DNA from: Neovahlkampfia damariscottae
Lineage: Eukaryota > Heterolobosea > Selenaionea > Neovahlkampfiida > Neovahlkampfiidae
Length of the DNA stretch: 64,000 bases
Direction of reading: 5' to 3'
NCBI GenBank assembly: GCA_016618085.1
Contig: JABLTG010000012.1
Coordinates: forward strand, 62,001 to 126,000
Shown here: positions 24,657 through 34,856 of the stretch, piece by piece
Position numbering within the stretch: position 1 is the first letter of the stretch
Layout: every line of letters begins with the position of its first letter
Notes under the pieces: generated by a model
What the model was told of the DNA's origin: nothing
The model's input: the letters and a program-made list of their open reading frames with translations, nothing else
Databases searched by the model: none
Program-made: the position numbers and the translations under genes

Positions 24657-24842
24657 TTATTGTTTTTTACTGACAAATTTTTGTCTCAATTTTTCTTCTG
24701 TGGTTATATCTTTTCGTAGTTCGCACAAAATTCTTTTTTTTGCTCTTCCTGTTCTTGGTTTTTCTTTTTCTTTTTTTTCTACTTGTGGTGTGTGACGTCT
24801 AACTTTTCCACTTCTTAGTCTTCCTTGGCTGACTTTTCCCAT
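24657..24842 (-). CDS. RPS30: 40S ribosomal protein eS30
   Basis: A 61-residue basic protein, MGKVSQGRLRSGKVRRHTPQ followed by VEKKEKEKPRTGRAKKRI, matching eS30 (KVHGSLARAGKVRGQTPKV...KTGRAKRRM). It is a component of the 40S subunit. No ubiquitin-like FUBI domain is fused upstream: the ORF starts at its own ATG directly, as in plants, yeasts and many protists. AATTGG is about 20 nt upstream of the ATG. Highest-confidence small gene in the window. Confidence 0.93.
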   Translation of the reverse strand: MGKVSQGRLRSGKVRRHTPQVEKKEKEKPRTGRAKKRILCELRKDITTEEKLRQKFVSKKQ

Positions 24843-24888
24843 TGTATAATTTGTCCAATTAAATAAATCTTCAAATTTGAAATTGATC

Positions 24889-26722
24889 TTATCCCAAAGT
24901 CACATCTGAACCAAATGCTTCATTTTTGAATATAAACTCTTTGTACTCCCTTGTAGAAGCATATCTTGAAAATGTATCTGACATATTACTCACAACAACT
25001 CTTTGAATATTCTCAAACAGATTCGAATCAATCTCTCCATCTGCTATACTTTTTGTAACTGGAGATATTTGCAATGAAGAAATATTAACTTCTAATTCAG
25101 ATGAAGTACCATTGAAATATGTAGAAATAATATAATTTGCCTTTTCGATTGTCGAATTTTTCTTGAACTCTTGAATATCATCGTGGCAAAGGATGTTTTC
25201 TTGAGCCCATTCGGTTTCTGAAAATTTCAAAAATTTTTCATGAAATTCAGAATTAGTCAATAATTTTTCAATCAATTTTCCTCTCTTTTTCTTTCTGAAA
25301 CAGGAAACGATCAAATTTTTTAATGATATTGTCATGACGAATCCAACTTGAAACCACCAAATTGAAGCATCTAAAAACATGTAATACACCAATTCAAAGA
25401 ATCTTGGAATTGGAAGAATTAAAGTAGAAAATGTTATGATGACGTACAAGGGAGCGCAAACGAGTAACCCGAAAATGTAAAGTTCAACTCTGAAAAAAAA
25501 TGGATCTTGTTGAGCAAATAACTTCCAAATTCCGCATCTAGAAAAAATTTCTTTGATATTGAGACAAATATCAATGAAACCAATGATAACCAATGTGATG
25601 ATCATGAAGCCAAAAACTCCAAATTGAACGTATGTGTTAATATTTGAGGATGATGTTGTTTCACATGCATTGGTCGTCAATAAAATGACATTTAAAACCA
25701 TAAAGAAAGCAACTGTTAAAATCCATGTGATGAGAATAAATAATGGATGAGTGGAATATTTCAACATTTTGTAAAACAACTTTGTGACCTTTGAACTTTG
25801 TAAACGTTTTTCTGCTTTCAACGATTTTCTTTTGTTTAAATTTGCAATAACAACAAATCGTAAAAATGTCAAAATAACAAGAACAAATGATGAATATCTA
25901 AATGGTAAATTGAATAAATAATTTGAATAACATTTGTAAATGTATTGTTCAATTGAAAAAAAATGAAAAATTGAAGATAGGTCTCTGAAAAAAAAGAACA
26001 GTGATGCATAAACTGGAATCCATGCTCTTGATTTTATCGGTTGAATTCCACATCCTGTTAACATGATACATATAATCATTGGAATAAAATAAATAATACC
26101 CATAACAACAACAGAAGGAATAGAAGCATCTGAAAGTCTTTGAAACATTCTGTTAGTCAACCAATCACTTGAACCATCTTAGATTGACCATTTAGTATTC
26201 TGAATGTTTACCTCTGTTCAAGTCTATTTGAGATTTAAATTTTTGTGAAAACTTGAATGGTTCTTTGTCTAGGAAAGAAGGTTGTTTTCCGTATTGATGA
26301 CTTCCAACAAAAATTGAAACTTTTGTTCCATTGAAATATTGCATTACTCTAGTTTTATTGAATACTAAAGTTGTCCATAAATTTTGTTCACCTTTTGGAA
26401 TTGGATAGTCATTGAAATCATCAAAATGTAAAAAATAAAAAATATCAGATTCTTTTATGCTTTGATATTCAGTAAAATTTCCTTCAAAAGTGGATATTTT
26501 TTGATGTAGATTTACTATTTGATTTGTGAAGAAATAAGTGTTGCTGAAGTTTTCATTTTTCGAAAAAGCTATGCAGTGATACCCTTCATAGCTTTTTGAA
26601 ACAACTTGAATGTTTATTTTGTCACCAATTGTTGTCCACACGATACCTATATTTCCTTGAACTACATAACATGAAACGTTGAAAAACAACAATACGAACA
26701 CCAACGTTGAAAAATTGAGCAT
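24889..26722 (-). CDS. Receptor with extracellular DOMON-like domain, seven membrane segments and RGS domain
   Basis: Two exons joined by a 34-nt intron (about 26162-26195) so that NRG... reads into DGSSDWLTNRM; about 608 residues. Signal peptide MLNFSTLVFVLLFFNVSCYV, an extracellular part of about 160 residues with beta-rich, N-glycosylated pattern (NIGIVWTTIGDKINIQVVSK, GYHCIAFSKNENFSN) like a DOMON domain, then seven hydrophobic helices (about 25380-26130), a basic KKKRGKLIEKLL linker and a C-terminal RGS domain (FLKFSETEWAQENILCHDDI, YIISTYFNGTSSELEVNIS, FSRYASTREYKEF). The layout 7TM-RGS is known from plant RGS1 and amoebal receptors; the RGS would deactivate G-alpha in response to a ligand. 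Ligand unknown. CCAATCAACA precedes the ATG. Homologous to the gene at 56978-58863. Confidence 0.8.
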
Positions 26723-26824
26723 TGTTGATTGGTTGTTGGGAATTAGAAGTTTCTTAAGTGGATATGCAAATTTCCAAATTTGATTTGAGAAAATTGAAAT
26801 AGATTTTCCTTTTTATTTTCTATC

Positions 26825-27619
26825 TCAAGCAATTGTAATATTGTCACTAAAAGCTTCATTTTTAAAGATGAATTCTTTGTATTCTCTTGTAGCAGCGTAC
26901 CTTGAAAAAGTGTTTGACATATTCGATACAACTGGTTCCAAATGCTGAAAAAGCCACCTATCAAAATCACCATCCGAAACACCTTTAACTACAGGAGTTA
27001 TCAAATTCCAAGAAACATTTACTTCCAACTCAGACGAAGCACCATTGAAATATGTCGAAATGATATAACTGGCCTTTTCTTTTGTTGGATTTTTTTTTAA
27101 CTCTTGAATATCATCATAACATTGAATATTTTCTTGAGCCCATTCTGTTTCTGAAAATTTCTTAAAATTTTCATGAAACTCAGAGTTCAATAGCAATTTC
27201 TCGATTAATTTTCCCCTTTTTCTCTTTCTGAAAAATGAATTAATAAAATTTCTTATGGATAAAGTCATGATGAACCCAACTTGAAACCACCAGAGAAATG
27301 CATCTAGGAACATAAAATAAATAAGTTCAACCAATGAATAGTTTAACCTTCATTGATGTCTATAATAGTCGTTATTGATTCAGAAAATGTGAATGGTTGA
27401 TGCTCCAATGAAAAAAGTGGTTTTCCATATTGATGACTTCATTTTGTTCGTTGAGTTTCTATTTTTTGAAAAGGCAACGATATGATATCTTTGATAACTT
27501 TTAGAAACTACTTGTGTGCTGAATTTTTCTCCTTTGGTGATCCACATCAATCCAATATTTCCTTTGACCACATAGCCGCAAGAAAAATGAAACAAAAACA
27601 AAATGAAAAGTTTGGACAT
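26825..27619 (-). pseudogene. Truncated tandem copy of the DOMON-7TM-RGS receptor
   Basis: Lies head to tail with the intact receptor gene. It keeps the promoter (CCAATCATA-ATG), the start and signal peptide (MSKLFILFLFHFSCGYVVKG), the first 50 or so residues, the end of the ectodomain, and from the last membrane segments through an undamaged RGS domain (FKKFSETEWAQENIQCYDDI, YIISTYFNGASSELEVN, FSRYAATREYKEF). Two internal losses remove most of the ectodomain and about five membrane segments, and the two open pieces are not in one frame. The RGS part is still about 80% like its neighbour by eye, so the duplication is fairly recent or the RGS part is still selected, perhaps as a soluble short protein. 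Confidence 0.8.
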
Positions 27620-27778
27620 TATGATTGGACAGTAAAAATGTCTCTTTATGGCTTTTCACATTTCTAAATTGGTTATCCTATTACACGATTGGACAAATTC
27701 TTCATCCAAAAAAAATGTCAACAAACATCAAAATCAAATCATTGGTTCCAATTATCCGATAACCAATTTCAACCAACA

Positions 27779-28891
27779 ATGAAAAGAATTGATTCAATTA
27801 TCAACCCTCTTGAAAATTATTTGATCTCCAAAACAACAACCAGAAAAGTAGAAAAAGTAATTTCTGGAACGGTTGCAAGACTTTATTTTGCTTCTTCAAA
27901 AAGAATTTGGGAAAATAAAAAAGCTGGTTATTTACTGATAATCAAATCCAAAATTCATTCAAACAACTTTAAACTCCGTTTAATTTCATTTGAAGAGTAT
28001 AAAATCATTTATGAATCTGATATATTGCCAAATTCAAAACTTGAAAAATTATCAACCAATTTTTATTCTTTGGCTTGTCGTGTACATATATTTTTTCTAA
28101 ATTTTTCAAAAGGATTTTCTGATGGGTATTTGTTTTGCTGAAGAAACAAATTTCGAATCATTTATTCAAATTTTGGAAAGCAAAACATCCACTACATTAT
28201 TCAAAATCAAAAATTTTCAAGAAACTATTTCAAAGAATTTTCTGTCTCCAAGAAGAAAAGAACCAGAAACTCCAAAATTTCAATCACCAAAAAAGTTGAA
28301 TATTTCAAATCCAAAAAATGTTAAACATACTTTTCATATTGGTAGTGATTCAAATCATAACTTTATGGTATTAATTTTCCTTTTTTTTAAAGAAATTATT
28401 TTTCTTGTAGATTGACGAAATTCCAGATGATTGGAAGAAATTTTTTGAAAAAGTTGGGATAAATGAAAATGAATTAAAAGCACCAGAAACAGCAAATGTT
28501 GTTTTATCTTCAATGGAGATTATTAAAAGACAACATACAGTGAAAAATTCCATCCCTCAAGCTCCAATTGCAAAGACAGATTTATTTAAAATGAGTGACC
28601 CAACACCAAATTCTGATAATTATGATTTCACAACGTCAATCCGAAATGTAAGTTTAGAAGATTTAAAAAAAGTTAAACCAAAAGAAAAATCATCTTCATT
28701 CGTAAGGCTTTTTTGAAATATTAAAATATGAAGGTAAATATCAATGATTTGTCTAGTGATGAAAAGAATGGTGAGATATTTTTCTTAATTAAAAATTAGA
28801 TTTACAAGTGATGATTTTCAGTTCTTTGGATCAAATTAGACAACAAATTCATTCTGAAAGTGACTCAAGTGATTCAGATTGGGATAATTAG
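27779..28891 (+). CDS. WASP-family actin nucleation promoter (WH1-CRIB-VCA)
   Basis: Five exons; introns near 28080-28110, 28366-28411, 28701-28732 and about 28771-28800. Start ATG 27779 (MKRIDSIINPLENYLISK) after AACCAATTTCAACCAACA. WH1 domain: GTVARLYFASSKRIWENKKA, FYSLACRDFLMGICFAEE. A CRIB/GBD for Rac or Cdc42 follows (HTFHIGSDSNHNFM/IDEIPDDWKKFF). Then a WH2-like TSIRNVSLEDLKKVK, central helix SSLDQIRQQIHS and the acidic tail ESDSSDSDWDN with the Arp2/3-binding Trp. Role: Rho-GTPase-triggered activation of Arp2/3. Compared with animal N-WASP it has no basic patch of note and no polyproline region, about 310 residues instead of 500. Confidence 0.9.
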
Positions 28892-29058
28892 TGTATTTAA
28901 ATATACTTTTATTAAATCGGTTTTTTATTTGTTTCGAAATGAATCTCTCATTTAGGAAAGAATCCTATTTACTTAATTTGGTAACTAAAACATCATGTGT
29001 TTTTTTTTTTCATTCCAAAAAAAGAAAAAAATAAGGATTCATTCAAACAACAAAAATT

Positions 29059-30402
29059 TTATTCAAATATGAACTTTATATCGCAATTCTTTGTGTTTGA
29101 TGAATCAAATTTTTTCTTCAAAGTAACTTTACATCCAATCGTGTCCAATGGTTGATTCATATCTATCAAATAATTTGTAATCGTTTCGTTCATTAAAATT
29201 TTTGTAGTATATCCATCTTTTACGAGTATTGGAGTTTCAAACATTTCCTTCATCTCAATACGAAAATTTAAAATTTCAAATTTGAAATCAAAACAACCAG
29301 AAAGAATAGAAATCAAAAATTCTTTCTTAGATTCTTCCTTATAAAGAGGTAAATAATATTCATCAATTTCTTTTAATTTCATTAATGTCTTTAGTGAGTT
29401 TAAAAAATTTGAAAAATTTTGATTAAGTTTTTCATTCACTTCAATGAATGAATTTGAGAAGCATCTCACACCATTGAATTTCACTTCGGGTGATATATTT
29501 CTGAATTTTACAGATTCATTTGAATTCTTCATATTCTGAAGAAAATTATTTGAAGAAAATTGAAAATCTTCATCGTCATCTGATGGAAGCTCAAATTTTC
29601 CATTGAAATTAAATTCATATTGTAAAACTTCAGGTGATGATTCTTGACTGAAATTACCAATATTTGGTGAATAAAGAATTGGTGAATTAATGATTGTTGG
29701 AATATTATCAAATTGTCTTGTCATTTCTTTTTTTAAATTTGATTTTTGTTTGTATTCATTAAATATATCTTCATTTAAATATAAAATTGACTTCATAATT
29801 TTTTCATGATGATTTTTCATTTTCACAAAAAATGTTTCAAAAGAAGTAACAAATGGCAAAATTTTGTTTTGAAAAATACTCTCTTGAATTAAAATTGGCA
29901 AGTAATTTTGATAATCTATAAATAACATTTGTTGGACTTGTTTTTCTTTTGAATTTAATGAATTCCAAGACTTTGTTTTGGCTCTATTTTCAAATATTTC
30001 ATAAAAATCATGTGCCTCTTGGATGATTGAATTGAATTGAAAGTTTTGTATCCTATAATGTTTTTGAATCCAATTTTTTGTTTTCAATATTTCCTCAACA
30101 TTTACTTGATTTGTTCTTCCACATTTTTCACAAGACAGTTTTCTTCTTGAAATTAAGTAACTTTCATAACAAGAACAACCAAATTTTTCAATATATGAAG
30201 GTATTAAAATATCATAATCTTTCATTTTTTGAGACTTGGATTTCATTTCTAATTGTACTTTTTCTTTGACTGTCACATGTTTATATTTTTCATATATCAG
30301 TTTTACTTCTTTGATTTCTGAGATATTTTCATAGTAGTATACAAGAAGAGGTGTTAAAAAATTGTTAACTTTGCTGATGTCCACTTCTGATATTTTGGTC
30401 AT
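29059..30402 (-). CDS. HMG-box-like protein, paralogue of the 32-34 kb gene, unknown role
   Basis: Intronless, 447 residues from the ATG at 30402 (MTKISEVDISKVN). Near the N-terminus a helical segment with FLTPLLVYYYENI...IYEKYKHVTVKEKVQLEM resembles an HMG box, then a CxC...CEKCG knuckle, then a second helical stretch NWIQKHYRIQ and SWNSLNSKEKQVQQMLFIDYQNYL which again has HMG-box spacing (W-x2-L-S-x2-E/K). It matches the gene at 32403-34436 over this N-terminal half, including the 'KxWIxKxxR' line. The C-terminal half (LKEIDEYYLPLYKEES...) does not show the oxygenase-like domain of the paralogue. Possibly a DNA-associated protein. CCAATCA lies about 40 nt upstream. Confidence 0.55.
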   Translation of the reverse strand: MTKISEVDISKVNNFLTPLLVYYYENISEIKEVKLIYEKYKHVTVKEKVQLEMKSKSQKMKDYDILIPSYIEKFGCSCYESYLISRRKLSCEKCGRTNQVNVEEILKTKNWIQKHYRIQNFQFNSIIQEAHDFYEIFENRAKTKSWNSLNSKEKQVQQMLFIDYQNYLPILIQESIFQNKILPFVTSFETFFVKMKNHHEKIMKSILYLNEDIFNEYKQKSNLKKEMTRQFDNIPTIINSPILYSPNIGNFSQESSPEVLQYEFNFNGKFELPSDDDEDFQFSSNNFLQNMKNSNESVKFRNISPEVKFNGVRCFSNSFIEVNEKLNQNFSNFLNSLKTLMKLKEIDEYYLPLYKEESKKEFLISILSGCFDFKFEILNFRIEMKEMFETPILVKDGYTTKILMNETITNYLIDMNQPLDTIGCKVTLKKKFDSSNTKNCDIKFIFE

Positions 30403-30579
30403 CTTGTTTGCTTTCGAATTCAAAATGCAAGTGGTTTGATTGGTGAAAGAAAATGTGAAGAGTTATGAGCATTCAAAAAAAAAAAAAAAGACTTTTCATT
30501 GTATAAAATAGTCAAATTCTATCCAAAAATTATTGTCAGTGATCAATGTAGTGCTATCAGACCGAAAAAACAGATAATT

Positions 30580-32295
30580 CTATTTGAATGAAAAGTTCAA
30601 GTCAAAATGGAAGGATTTTTTTTTCAACATAAGGAGAGAGATTTCCCTTTTTTTCAATACAATCTCTATATCATAAATAAATTGAGAAATATGAAATCCA
30701 TCAATAGATTCTTTCTTTATATATTCAAGGAACAAAATTGAGTCATATTCAGTTGAGATTTTTTCATCTTTTGAAATATTTTGAATGGCAACATCATCTA
30801 AAGACCTACAAGAAAAATGTCCAGTTTTCCAATAGTCCAAGATCACTTCAATTTCAAAACGATATTTTTCTATGTGATCATCATCCAAATGTTGAGCAAG
30901 AAATTGGTTAAAGATTGAATCTTCCTTGGGATTAAAATAACCAGCATATGTTTTTGGAAATTTAAATTTTGAAAATTCTTGAAATGCCTTAATTGCTGGT
31001 CTTGAGAGACAATTTCCATTATACTCAAAATTCTTCAGTTTTGTTAGATAAAAGATACACTTTGGTATCACTCTATGACGATTGAATGAAAAGCTGAGAT
31101 ATTCTAAATCCCAAAAATTTTCAATTTCCCTTGGAATCCTTTTTAAGTTGTTTTTAGAAAAATCCAAATATTTCAATTTCGTTGCACAAAAAAAAAGATC
31201 TGGAATTTCTTCTATATAATTTTCTTTAACATTTAAAACTTCCAATTTCTCAAAATGAATATTATCCAATGATCTTAGATGACAATTTTCGATTTCCAAA
31301 ATTTGAAGGTATTTTAATTCTTTTATTTCGGGAGGGAATTGGGTTATTCTGTTCATGCTCAACCTTAAATATCTTAATTTCTTCAATTTACCAATGTCAT
31401 TGGGTAACCAATCATGATATGTGAATTTATTTTTCTTCAAATTTAATTCTTGCAGATTAGTAAATTCAAATATTGATTTTGGTATAATTTTAAGATGATT
31501 GTTCTCTAAAGATAATACTTTTAAGGATTTAAATAGATGAAAATAAGTTGTTAACTCTTCAAATATACATGAATTTAATTTTAGTTTTTCCAGTTTTGTC
31601 AAATTCATGATTTCTTTTGGTAAAATGTTGATTGAATTGAAACTGACATCTAATTCTGTTAAATTTTTTAACAAAAAAATCTGTTCAGGAAATTCATAAA
31701 AATCATTCTGAGATATGTTTAAAACTTCTAAATTTTCTAAATTCTCAATCTCCATTGATATTTTCATCAAACAAGTTTTACTCAGATTCAAAGATTTTAA
31801 CTGTTTCATTTGAAAGAATATCCGAGGAATATTACCTGAATATGGATTACCAGAAACATTTAAATCAGTCAAATTCTCCATTTGAATGATTTCTTTTGAA
31901 AAAATCGTCTTCAAATTTGAAGAAAAAGTGAACGATTTCAGTTTTGTCAATTTCTTGATTTTTTTCGGAATTTCAACACAATCACATACCAGTAGCTCTA
32001 ATTTCCTCAAGTTATTCATGCAAAAAATATTGTCATCAATTTTTTCACTTTGAAAATCCAATGATAGATTTGTTAAATTTTTTAGTTCAGTTAGTTCATT
32101 GGGAATACTATGAAATCTTCCAGATAATTTTAAAGTCTCTAGTTTTTTTAAATATTTAATATCAGGTGGGATCTTTTCCAAATAGTTTCCTTCCAAATTT
32201 AAGTTTTTTAATTGTTCAAGTTCAAAAAGTTCATTAGGTATTTCAGTTATAAACGAATAGCTACTTCCCAAAAATTCCAAGGTTTCTTCACTCAT
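30580..32295 (-). CDS. Leucine-rich repeat protein
   Basis: Intronless, 571 residues. About 17 LRRs of 22-24 residues with the pattern L-x2-L-x-L-x2-N-x-L-x2-IP-x2-I, for example LKNLNLEGNYLEKIPPDIKY, LEVLNISQNDFYEFPEQIF and LKYLDFSKNNLKRIPREIEN. This is the intracellular 'plant Ras-group / SHOC2-like' type. The last 120 residues have no LRR and are helical, with DDDHIEKYRFEIEVILDYW. No signal peptide or membrane segment. LRRs usually bind protein partners, often Ras-like GTPases; the partner here is unknown. The gene sits between two HMG-like paralogues, all on the minus strand. Confidence 0.85.
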   Translation of the reverse strand: MSEETLEFLGSSYSFITEIPNELFELEQLKNLNLEGNYLEKIPPDIKYLKKLETLKLSGRFHSIPNELTELKNLTNLSLDFQSEKIDDNIFCMNNLRKLELLVCDCVEIPKKIKKLTKLKSFTFSSNLKTIFSKEIIQMENLTDLNVSGNPYSGNIPRIFFQMKQLKSLNLSKTCLMKISMEIENLENLEVLNISQNDFYEFPEQIFLLKNLTELDVSFNSINILPKEIMNLTKLEKLKLNSCIFEELTTYFHLFKSLKVLSLENNHLKIIPKSIFEFTNLQELNLKKNKFTYHDWLPNDIGKLKKLRYLRLSMNRITQFPPEIKELKYLQILEIENCHLRSLDNIHFEKLEVLNVKENYIEEIPDLFFCATKLKYLDFSKNNLKRIPREIENFWDLEYLSFSFNRHRVIPKCIFYLTKLKNFEYNGNCLSRPAIKAFQEFSKFKFPKTYAGYFNPKEDSIFNQFLAQHLDDDHIEKYRFEIEVILDYWKTGHFSCRSLDDVAIQNISKDEKISTEYDSILFLEYIKKESIDGFHISQFIYDIEIVLKKREISLLMLKKKSFHFDLNFSFK

Positions 32296-32402
32296 TATTT
32301 AATGATGTTTATTATTACCTGTATTTGTTGATTTACACGCGTCAATTTTCTTTTTCATTTTGAATAAACTAACTTGTGATCTGATTGGATAATGAAATCG
32401 AT

Positions 32403-34436
32403 TTATTGAAAGCAGAACTTAACATCAAATTGTTTTTGATGCAATTGATGTTTAATTTTCATTTTTATTTTGAATTTAAAAAGTTGATTTCCAACCAAAG
32501 TCTTATTCAATTTTTTAGTATTCATAAAACAATCAGTATTTGATTTCCTGTCAAAATGACTACTTTTTACCTCAAATTGTTCAATATCGACACTCCAATT
32601 ATCCATAAGAGTCTTAAAAATCCATGAATCATCAAAACTTAAATTTCTTCCATCAAAATCAAAATTATTCAGAGCAATTGAGTATTCATTCAATCCCTTC
32701 AAATTCATGAAATTAATAAGATCACCTGAGAAAGAAATAGGTTCATCAAAGTCAAAATTTTCATTATTCAATGTAGGATTTAACAGTTTATAAATTAAAA
32801 TCATTTGGTGACCTGATTCTATTGGATCAATTTTGATTCGACAATTATTATGAAATGCTATCCAATTCATATGCAATGAATCACCTTCTCTCATTGAAAA
32901 ATCAAAATTTGATAATTCTTTATCATCTCGTTTCAAATGCATTTCACCACCTAAATAAAATGAAGGAAGTTGAATAAACAATGAACCAATTTGATTGGTT
33001 GATGTATTATAACCATAATTGAATTCTTGACATGGTGGAATAATCACCAACTTTGAAAATTGAAGTGAAGTATATTGAAGATCTGTTGTTGGATTCAAAA
33101 AGCTCAAGATTGTTTTTAACAACTTTGAATTCAAATCAAAAGCTTTTGAAGTGATATCCACTTCATTTCTATCAAATTGATTATTCAAAAATCTTTCACA
33201 TTGATATTTATCAATTGGATACAATAATCTTTCAGAATTTTTGACCAAAATATTTGGTAATTCTGATAGTTTACCTAAACAATAATTAACTCGAAGAATT
33301 TTTTTTTTTTTAGGGTGATGAAATTTTTGAATCACTCTCTGAGGTTCATTTTTGGTTATTTCTTCTGCAAGAGCTGATTTGAGGGTTTCCTTCAAACAAA
33401 CTTCATTATAATTTTGTTTAAATGAAATAACTTTTGATTTTGGTGTTGTTTTTTTTGATTTTGAAGATAATCTTGGAGGAGTTCTTTGATTATTAGATGA
33501 AAAGTTTGGTGTTTTCATTTCGGAAGATTCATTGAAATTGAATTGACCAAATGAACTATTAACTTCATCATTGTTTTTAAAAACATCTGTATTTGTATTT
33601 TCGATTCCTAAATTGAAATTAAATTTCAAATCACTTTGTTTGTTTGAATTTTCCAAGTTATCAGTTGAGTTCACTTTATCAGTTGACTGTTTAGTTTCCT
33701 TATCATCAGGTTTTTTATTTTGTAGTGAAATATCCACAAATTTTTTAATTAAAGGATTAAATACATCAGATAATTGTTCTTCTTCTGTTTCATGATTCCA
33801 GTCATTCAACACTACCATTGAATCTTCTTCAAGTTTCTTGAATGAATAAATTTTTTTTTCAATGATTTTTTCAAAACCTTTAATGAATCTCACTTCCAAT
33901 TCTCCAATCGCTTTGTCTAACTTGTTTACTTTTTTTTGAAATATAATTTCTCTTTGTAACATTGATTTTTTTTGTTCATAAAGTTTGAAGTTCTCTTTGA
34001 ATAGAATTTTCATACCTTCAGAAAGTTCTTTCCATTCAACACTTTGTGATTCACAATAAGATTCAATATCGGTAATGGAAAGATCCATACTTTCGTTGTA
34101 GAATCTTAAATTCTTTTTTATCCATTTTCTAGTGGACAACAAGTCATTTATGCAGTTGTTGATTGATCCTGAAGAACTGGTGAAAATTTCATCTTCAAAA
34201 GTAAAAGTATTTTTATTTTGACGAAAATCTTCCATATACTTTGGTATTTCCAGTCCTAATTCAGTTTCTTGAGTGGTTTCTGCTTCTTTGTCTAAATCTT
34301 GTTTTTCTTTGAGAGAAAGTTTTTCATATTCACCATATAAATGTGTAATTCTTTCAAATTTATTTATGTTTCTTGCGTAGAATATTGTCAAACCATCAAC
34401 TGGTGAACTGATGGTTTGAGAAATGTTTTCTTCCAT
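32403..34436 (-). CDS. HMG-like protein with a dead 2OG-Fe(II) dioxygenase-like domain
   Basis: Intronless, 677 residues. N-terminal HMG-like helix (LTIFYARNINKFERI, YEKLSLKEKQDLDKEA) and the KWIKKNLRFY segment shared with the 29-30 kb paralogue; a Ser/Asn-rich, charged middle; C-terminal domain with IGSLFIQLPSFYLGGEMHL, WIAFHNNCRIKID and SGHQMILIYKLL. That is the signature of a large eukaryotic 2OG oxygenase family (GTLVVQLPSxYxGGEL, AFYSDCEHEV, SGYRVTLTYNL). The positions of the HxD pair, the distal His (CEHEV to CRIKI) and the co-substrate Arg (GYR to GHQ) are all replaced, so it is likely a pseudo-oxygenase used for binding. Family recall is from memory. CCAATC is about 10 nt from the ATG. 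Confidence 0.65.
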   Translation of the reverse strand: MEENISQTISSPVDGLTIFYARNINKFERITHLYGEYEKLSLKEKQDLDKEAETTQETELGLEIPKYMEDFRQNKNTFTFEDEIFTSSSGSINNCINDLLSTRKWIKKNLRFYNESMDLSITDIESYCESQSVEWKELSEGMKILFKENFKLYEQKKSMLQREIIFQKKVNKLDKAIGELEVRFIKGFEKIIEKKIYSFKKLEEDSMVVLNDWNHETEEEQLSDVFNPLIKKFVDISLQNKKPDDKETKQSTDKVNSTDNLENSNKQSDLKFNFNLGIENTNTDVFKNNDEVNSSFGQFNFNESSEMKTPNFSSNNQRTPPRLSSKSKKTTPKSKVISFKQNYNEVCLKETLKSALAEEITKNEPQRVIQKFHHPKKKKILRVNYCLGKLSELPNILVKNSERLLYPIDKYQCERFLNNQFDRNEVDITSKAFDLNSKLLKTILSFLNPTTDLQYTSLQFSKLVIIPPCQEFNYGYNTSTNQIGSLFIQLPSFYLGGEMHLKRDDKELSNFDFSMREGDSLHMNWIAFHNNCRIKIDPIESGHQMILIYKLLNPTLNNENFDFDEPISFSGDLINFMNLKGLNEYSIALNNFDFDGRNLSFDDSWIFKTLMDNWSVDIEQFEVKSSHFDRKSNTDCFMNTKKLNKTLVGNQLFKFKIKMKIKHQLHQKQFDVKFCFQ

Positions 34437-34482
34437 AAAATCTGTTTGATTGGTTGGTCACAAACTTTCCCTATTAAAAGAA

Positions 34483-34502
34483 ATCTGCACCTTGGTGCAG
34501 AT
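34483..34502. repeat. Perfect 9-bp inverted repeat with 2-nt loop
   Basis: ATCTGCACC and GGTGCAGAT separated by TT, followed on the plus strand by GGTTTTTTATT. It lies between the start of the minus-strand pseudo-oxygenase gene and the Fanzor remnant. It may be the left edge of that element or simply a hairpin; no matching copy was found on the right. Confidence 0.5.
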
Positions 34503-34856
34503 GGTTTTTTATTCATTTAGACTGAATTTAGTGTCTGTTTTGAGGTGCATCAGTTCGGCTGGCCTATTGACTGGCTTCCTTCATACTCACATGAATTTTT
34601 CTCAAATAAGAAATAAAAATTAGAGAATTTCTCTTCCAAAAAGAAATGAAAACAAACCAAACCAAAATATGTTTAACTATATTAAAAAACAAACTATTAT
34701 CAATTTTTCGACGTCCAATGAATTGATGGTTATTGTGATAAAAGTGGCCAATTAGATTTAATTTTGCCAGTTATTTTTACTTGAAGTTGTTCAAGTTGAA
34801 CAAAAAAGACCTTTTGTTCAACTAGAAAATACTGAAAAAGATCTCAAGTATTTAAA

